Positions 61,126-64,000 of a stretch of 64,000 bases of DNA are shown here, piece by piece. The translations under genes and the position numbers were made by a program. The first letter of the stretch is position 1, and every line of letters starts with the position of its first letter. The notes under the pieces were generated by a model. That model was not told the DNA's origin, made no database searches, and worked only from the letters and a program-made list of their open reading frames with translations. The DNA is from Dyadobacter sp. CY326 (GTDB taxonomy: Bacteria; Bacteroidota; Bacteroidia; Cytophagales; Spirosomataceae): positions 1 to 64,000 of the forward strand of contig NZ_JAJUXI010000007.1 of assembly GCF_021390515.1 (NCBI RefSeq), in the 5' to 3' direction.

Positions 61126-62049
61126 TCACGCTTGATTTTTCGTGGCGAGCACTTCACGAATCGGCGTCCAGCGCATTTCCGGATAACGGTCATTATCCAA
61201 CGGATCAAGTTTTGGCTTGCCAGTGAGCATGTTATGCAAATATTGCATGCCTTGCCAAGGCGGGAAAACCACATCTTTTTGTGGCGCCAATGTGCGGGTT
61301 ATTTTGATCATCGTCGCCAGAAAACCCAGACTTCCTGCTCTTAAAGTCCCAAACTTTTCGCCAGTCGCTTCACTGGCAGCTCTTTGCAGGTCACGAATGG
61401 TGGCGACCTCTCCCGCAATTCTTAAATATCTTGGCGTCGAATCGTCCAGTGCAGCCAAGGCAGTGAAGGCAGCTGTGTCGCGAATGGTGGTAAAATCCAT
61501 GGGCTGATCCGCATTGCCCCAATACATTACGCGCTTGATCGGCGATAAAACAACAGGCGCCTGCCCAGTCAGCAAATCGGTAAACATTCCGTTCAAAACT
61601 GATGTCGCGGAGATGGGAGCCGCATTGAGAATGTTATGAAATTCCCGCCGAAGATCCAGATTACGATTGCTGCCAGGCGTCAATTTGGTAAAATCAATAG
61701 AGAAATCAGATGGAATAAAACGCGGAACGCCCGCTCCCACCGCCGCATTAAGCAGCTGTGTTTGTGCGCCGAGGATCACTTCACGAAGTCCCGACAATGC
61801 GCTTACAACACAGGTTCCGCCCGAGCACGCATCTTTCAAAGCCGCCGCATTGCTGTAATCGACTTCAATAACCTGCGCGCCCAGGTTTCGTAAAGCAGGA
61901 ATTCCTTCTCCTGAACCGCCTTTGCGTACGAGCGCGCGGACATCAGCGCCCCGCGCACACAGGAAACTGGCGATATGATTTCCAAGCTCGCCCGTGGCGC
62001 CTGCGAGGATGATGACTTTGGAATTAACATTCAATGGAACTGAGGGCAT
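61126..62049 (-). CDS. NmrA-like NAD(P)-binding protein
   Basis: A 307-residue atypical SDR: KVIILAGATGELGNHIASFL near residue 11 is the dinucleotide-binding loop, RALVRKG near 37, and RFIPSDFSIDFTKL near 109 is the block typical of NmrA/isoflavone-reductase-like proteins. These are NAD(P)-dependent reductases or redox sensors. Substrate not determinable. It ends 10 bases from the convergent glycosyltransferase and starts 63 bases after the stop of the next minus-strand gene, so the two may be co-transcribed. Confidence 0.8.
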   Translation of the reverse strand: MPSVPLNVNSKVIILAGATGELGNHIASFLCARGADVRALVRKGGSGEGIPALRNLGAQVIEVDYSNAAALKDACSGGTCVVSALSGLREVILGAQTQLLNAAVGAGVPRFIPSDFSIDFTKLTPGSNRNLDLRREFHNILNAAPISATSVLNGMFTDLLTGQAPVVLSPIKRVMYWGNADQPMDFTTIRDTAAFTALAALDDSTPRYLRIAGEVATIRDLQRAASEATGEKFGTLRAGSLGFLATMIKITRTLAPQKDVVFPPWQGMQYLHNMLTGKPKLDPLDNDRYPEMRWTPIREVLATKNQA

Positions 62050-62112
62050 AGAGCGATTGAGATAAAATGCTTATTTATCTGTCTCAAAACAATTATACCC
62101 GTGCCGCAGCGG

Positions 62113-64000
62113 CTACTTTTTACGCAGCGATTTAATGTACATTGTAACTGATTCAATGTCTGAATCTGTCAAAATTCCCACAAAAGAAGGCATTTCTTCA
62201 TTGTAACCTTTTACAATTTTGTCGCCTGGTTTTAAGATGGATTCGCGAATGTATTTTTCGTCTGCTATTGCGGTGGTGCCGTCTTCAAAAACGCGTTTGC
62301 CGCCATACAGATTTTGGAACGGAGGCCCATACATTCCGTCTGTTTTCAGTCCGGCGGAATGGCAGCCAGCGCATGCCATCTTTTCAAAAATTGCACTGCC
62401 ACGGTCTACGGAAGCCGGCTCTTCCTTGGCCGCAACGGCGACAGTTTCTGGTTTTTTGACCGATAAAAGTGCCAGATCAACACCAGCAAAGCCGTAAGGT
62501 TTCAAATCAATATCCTCCGCTTTGTTAACGGTAAACCAAAAGCTGTCATTAATTTTCTTGCCGTCAGCCGCGGCAATGTTGTAAGAAACTTCCATTTGCA
62601 TCACCTCAGCCATTTCCGGAACCAGTAAAAGCAGCGTTTTGCGATCCAAAGACAAATAAGATGCTGCGACCGACATCGTTTCCTCGCCAGTGGAGCCATC
62701 CATTTTAAAATGGCCGGAACCATATTCTTCTGTACGCTGATAATTCCATCTCTTTACAGCAAAATTAGCGGGATTTGCGGCCAATGCAGGGTCAAGCGGC
62801 GCATCAAAACCCAACACAATGCCTTGCTTTCCGGCTTTGAATTGGTTGGGCATGTAACTGGGCTTTCCGGTGTAACGCAGCCGCAGCAATGCACTGATTC
62901 CGGTTGATGTTGAGCCCCACAAATTGAACCCTGCAACGTAAAGTTGCCCATCCACTGGACTTACAATGCCTTTCGAAGTTGGCGCTGGATAGTCCGCATG
63001 GATCGCGGAAACGCCGCCTTGCGTCACTGTGGACGAGCTGTCAATCAAAACCCGGAACAAACCGGGTCTGCCAAATGAAAAATGGATCAGATTCCCGTTC
63101 AAAGGGCCCATTTTGTTTCCAGTAATCCATGCCTGGCTGATCGCGGAACGGTCGACTCTGTGCGGAATCCAGGTCAGCGGAGGCGCAATCGGCGGGTTGT
63201 CCGAGCGGTGCGCTGTGGGTTGTACGCCATAATAATCGCCTTTTTTTATAATATAAATAGGCGTTGAAGGCACAAAATTCCCCTGCTGATCCGAGGCTGT
63301 GAGTATGCCTTTTTCAGGATGCATGCCGAGATATGGGCCTCTTAGTCCGGTTGCAATCACCTCCGCACTTAACCCGTCTCGACTTATTTTCAGGATTGCC
63401 CCATTCTGGCTTGACCCAGACCTAAAACCTTTTCCTGTTTTGGAAGTCATGCCCGGCCCATTGTCCAGACTGCCGCCTTTGGCAATGTAAAAACTTTGAT
63501 CCGGCGCAGTCACCATATCAGCAGCCCATTCCCTGGATTCCGGCGACTGTTCCATCACATTGGAGAAATTTTCGTAGAAATCCGCCACGCCATCCTTATT
63601 TATGTCGTGCAGCTTGACAATCCCTTCTCTCCCAAAAATATAAACCGCCTCATTCAAGATTTCAATGCTCATAGGCTCATGAAAACCCGATGCAAAACGC
63701 GTCCATTTGAGATTTTGAAGGTTTTTATCAATCCCTTCGATCATCCAAACGTCCCCCTCGAATGTAACCACACTCGCGCGGCCATCTTTAAAAAAGGCAA
63801 CATCAGCAACCCGCACATTGCGTTTCCACGGATTAGGCAGCGGAAGTGTCAGTTGATCCGTCACAAATGCGGCTGTGTCCGGCGAAAGTTTCCCCTTCGT
63901 AGCGACCGTTTCTTTCCAAAATGCAGGGCCGCCTTTTTTGTAATCGGGAATGGTGATCCTGGCTTTTTTGCAATAATTTTCAAATGACTTTTTCAACCGC
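62113..64000 (-). CDS. Beta-propeller protein with C-terminal cytochrome c (5' end beyond window)
   Basis: At least 629 codons, open to the right edge. The first visible candidate codon is a TTG (63996), and the frame continues upstream of it, so the true start is probably outside. Most of the sequence forms a propeller-like domain (RASVVTFEGDVWMIEGID, EAVYIFGREGIVKLHDINKD), resembling the DUF6797/PQQ-type proteins; this family name is tentative. The last 90 residues are a class I cytochrome c: the haem site CAGCH is near residue 540 and the axial Met is probably in EEMPSFVG near 604. It would be a periplasmic dehydrogenase or electron carrier. Confidence 0.75.
   Translation of the reverse strand, partial: RLKKSFENYCKKARITIPDYKKGGPAFWKETVATKGKLSPDTAAFVTDQLTLPLPNPWKRNVRVADVAFFKDGRASVVTFEGDVWMIEGIDKNLQNLKWTRFASGFHEPMSIEILNEAVYIFGREGIVKLHDINKDGVADFYENFSNVMEQSPESREWAADMVTAPDQSFYIAKGGSLDNGPGMTSKTGKGFRSGSSQNGAILKISRDGLSAEVIATGLRGPYLGMHPEKGILTASDQQGNFVPSTPIYIIKKGDYYGVQPTAHRSDNPPIAPPLTWIPHRVDRSAISQAWITGNKMGPLNGNLIHFSFGRPGLFRVLIDSSSTVTQGGVSAIHADYPAPTSKGIVSPVDGQLYVAGFNLWGSTSTGISALLRLRYTGKPSYMPNQFKAGKQGIVLGFDAPLDPALAANPANFAVKRWNYQRTEEYGSGHFKMDGSTGEETMSVAASYLSLDRKTLLLLVPEMAEVMQMEVSYNIAAADGKKINDSFWFTVNKAEDIDLKPYGFAGVDLALLSVKKPETVAVAAKEEPASVDRGSAIFEKMACAGCHSAGLKTDGMYGPPFQNLYGGKRVFEDGTTAIADEKYIRESILKPGDKIVKGYNEEMPSFVGILTDSDIESVTMYIKSLRKK

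Noticed and set aside
1..64000. tRNA, rRNA, CRISPR arrays, insertion sequences, integrases
   Set aside because: Looked for in the gene-free stretches; no cloverleaf-like sequence, regular spaced repeats or transposase/integrase motifs were recognised. A covariance-model search would be decisive for RNA genes.

Overview
The window comes from a Bacteroidota chromosome. A Dyadobacter-like member of the Cytophagales (Spirosomataceae) is my best guess, from the family content (DUF1800/DUF1501 pair, Wzi-type capsule porins, split Alg13/Alg14 transferases, PF14099 lyases), the moderate G+C and TAnnTTTG-type promoter elements. No tRNA, rRNA, CRISPR array, insertion sequence or phage gene was seen.

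Layout. (1) 1-4598, minus strand: an operon of DUF1800, DUF1501 and a secreted protein with GWVWD repeats that runs off the left edge. (2) 4980-24534: exopolysaccharide (EPS) locus A, with wzi, a PHP-type tyrosine phosphatase, wza, wzc, wzx, wzy, several glycosyltransferases, a WbsX/GH99-like protein, rmlC-B-A, a WbaP-like initiating transferase, rmlD and a second wzi on the minus strand. (3) 24758-33639: a small membrane protein coupled to a sodium:solute symporter, a TolC-MFP-RND efflux operon and a bestrophin-type channel. (4) 33940-54087: EPS locus B, with a second wza, wzc, wzx, wzy and WbaP-like gene, an O-acetyltransferase, two acyltransferase-3 proteins, five more glycosyltransferases and an AsnB-type amidotransferase. 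Inside it lies a minus-strand island with a polysaccharide lyase and an Alg13/Alg14 pair. (5) 54340-64000: a second lyase, an AraC regulator with a short-chain dehydrogenase, an unaccompanied molybdopterin dehydrogenase subunit, an ArnT/PMT-like transferase, an NmrA-like protein and a propeller-cytochrome c protein cut by the right edge.

How it works together. Each EPS locus encodes a Wzx/Wzy-type route. A WbaP-like enzyme loads the first sugar on undecaprenyl phosphate, glycosyltransferases extend the unit, Wzx flips it, Wzy polymerises it, and Wzc with Wza exports the chain. Locus A supplies dTDP-L-rhamnose. Locus B adds acyl and probably amide groups. The single CpsB-like phosphatase may serve both kinases. 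Two homologous lipoprotein lyases near the second initiating transferase could trim the polymer.

The strangest sequence feature is a perfect 25-bp inverted repeat with a 4-base loop (15743-15796) across the start region of the WbsX-like gene. Other points are a 14-bp hairpin over the wzc stop codon, an 800-bp gene-free region with several palindromes, and a 13-bp palindrome next to the promoter behind the AraC gene.
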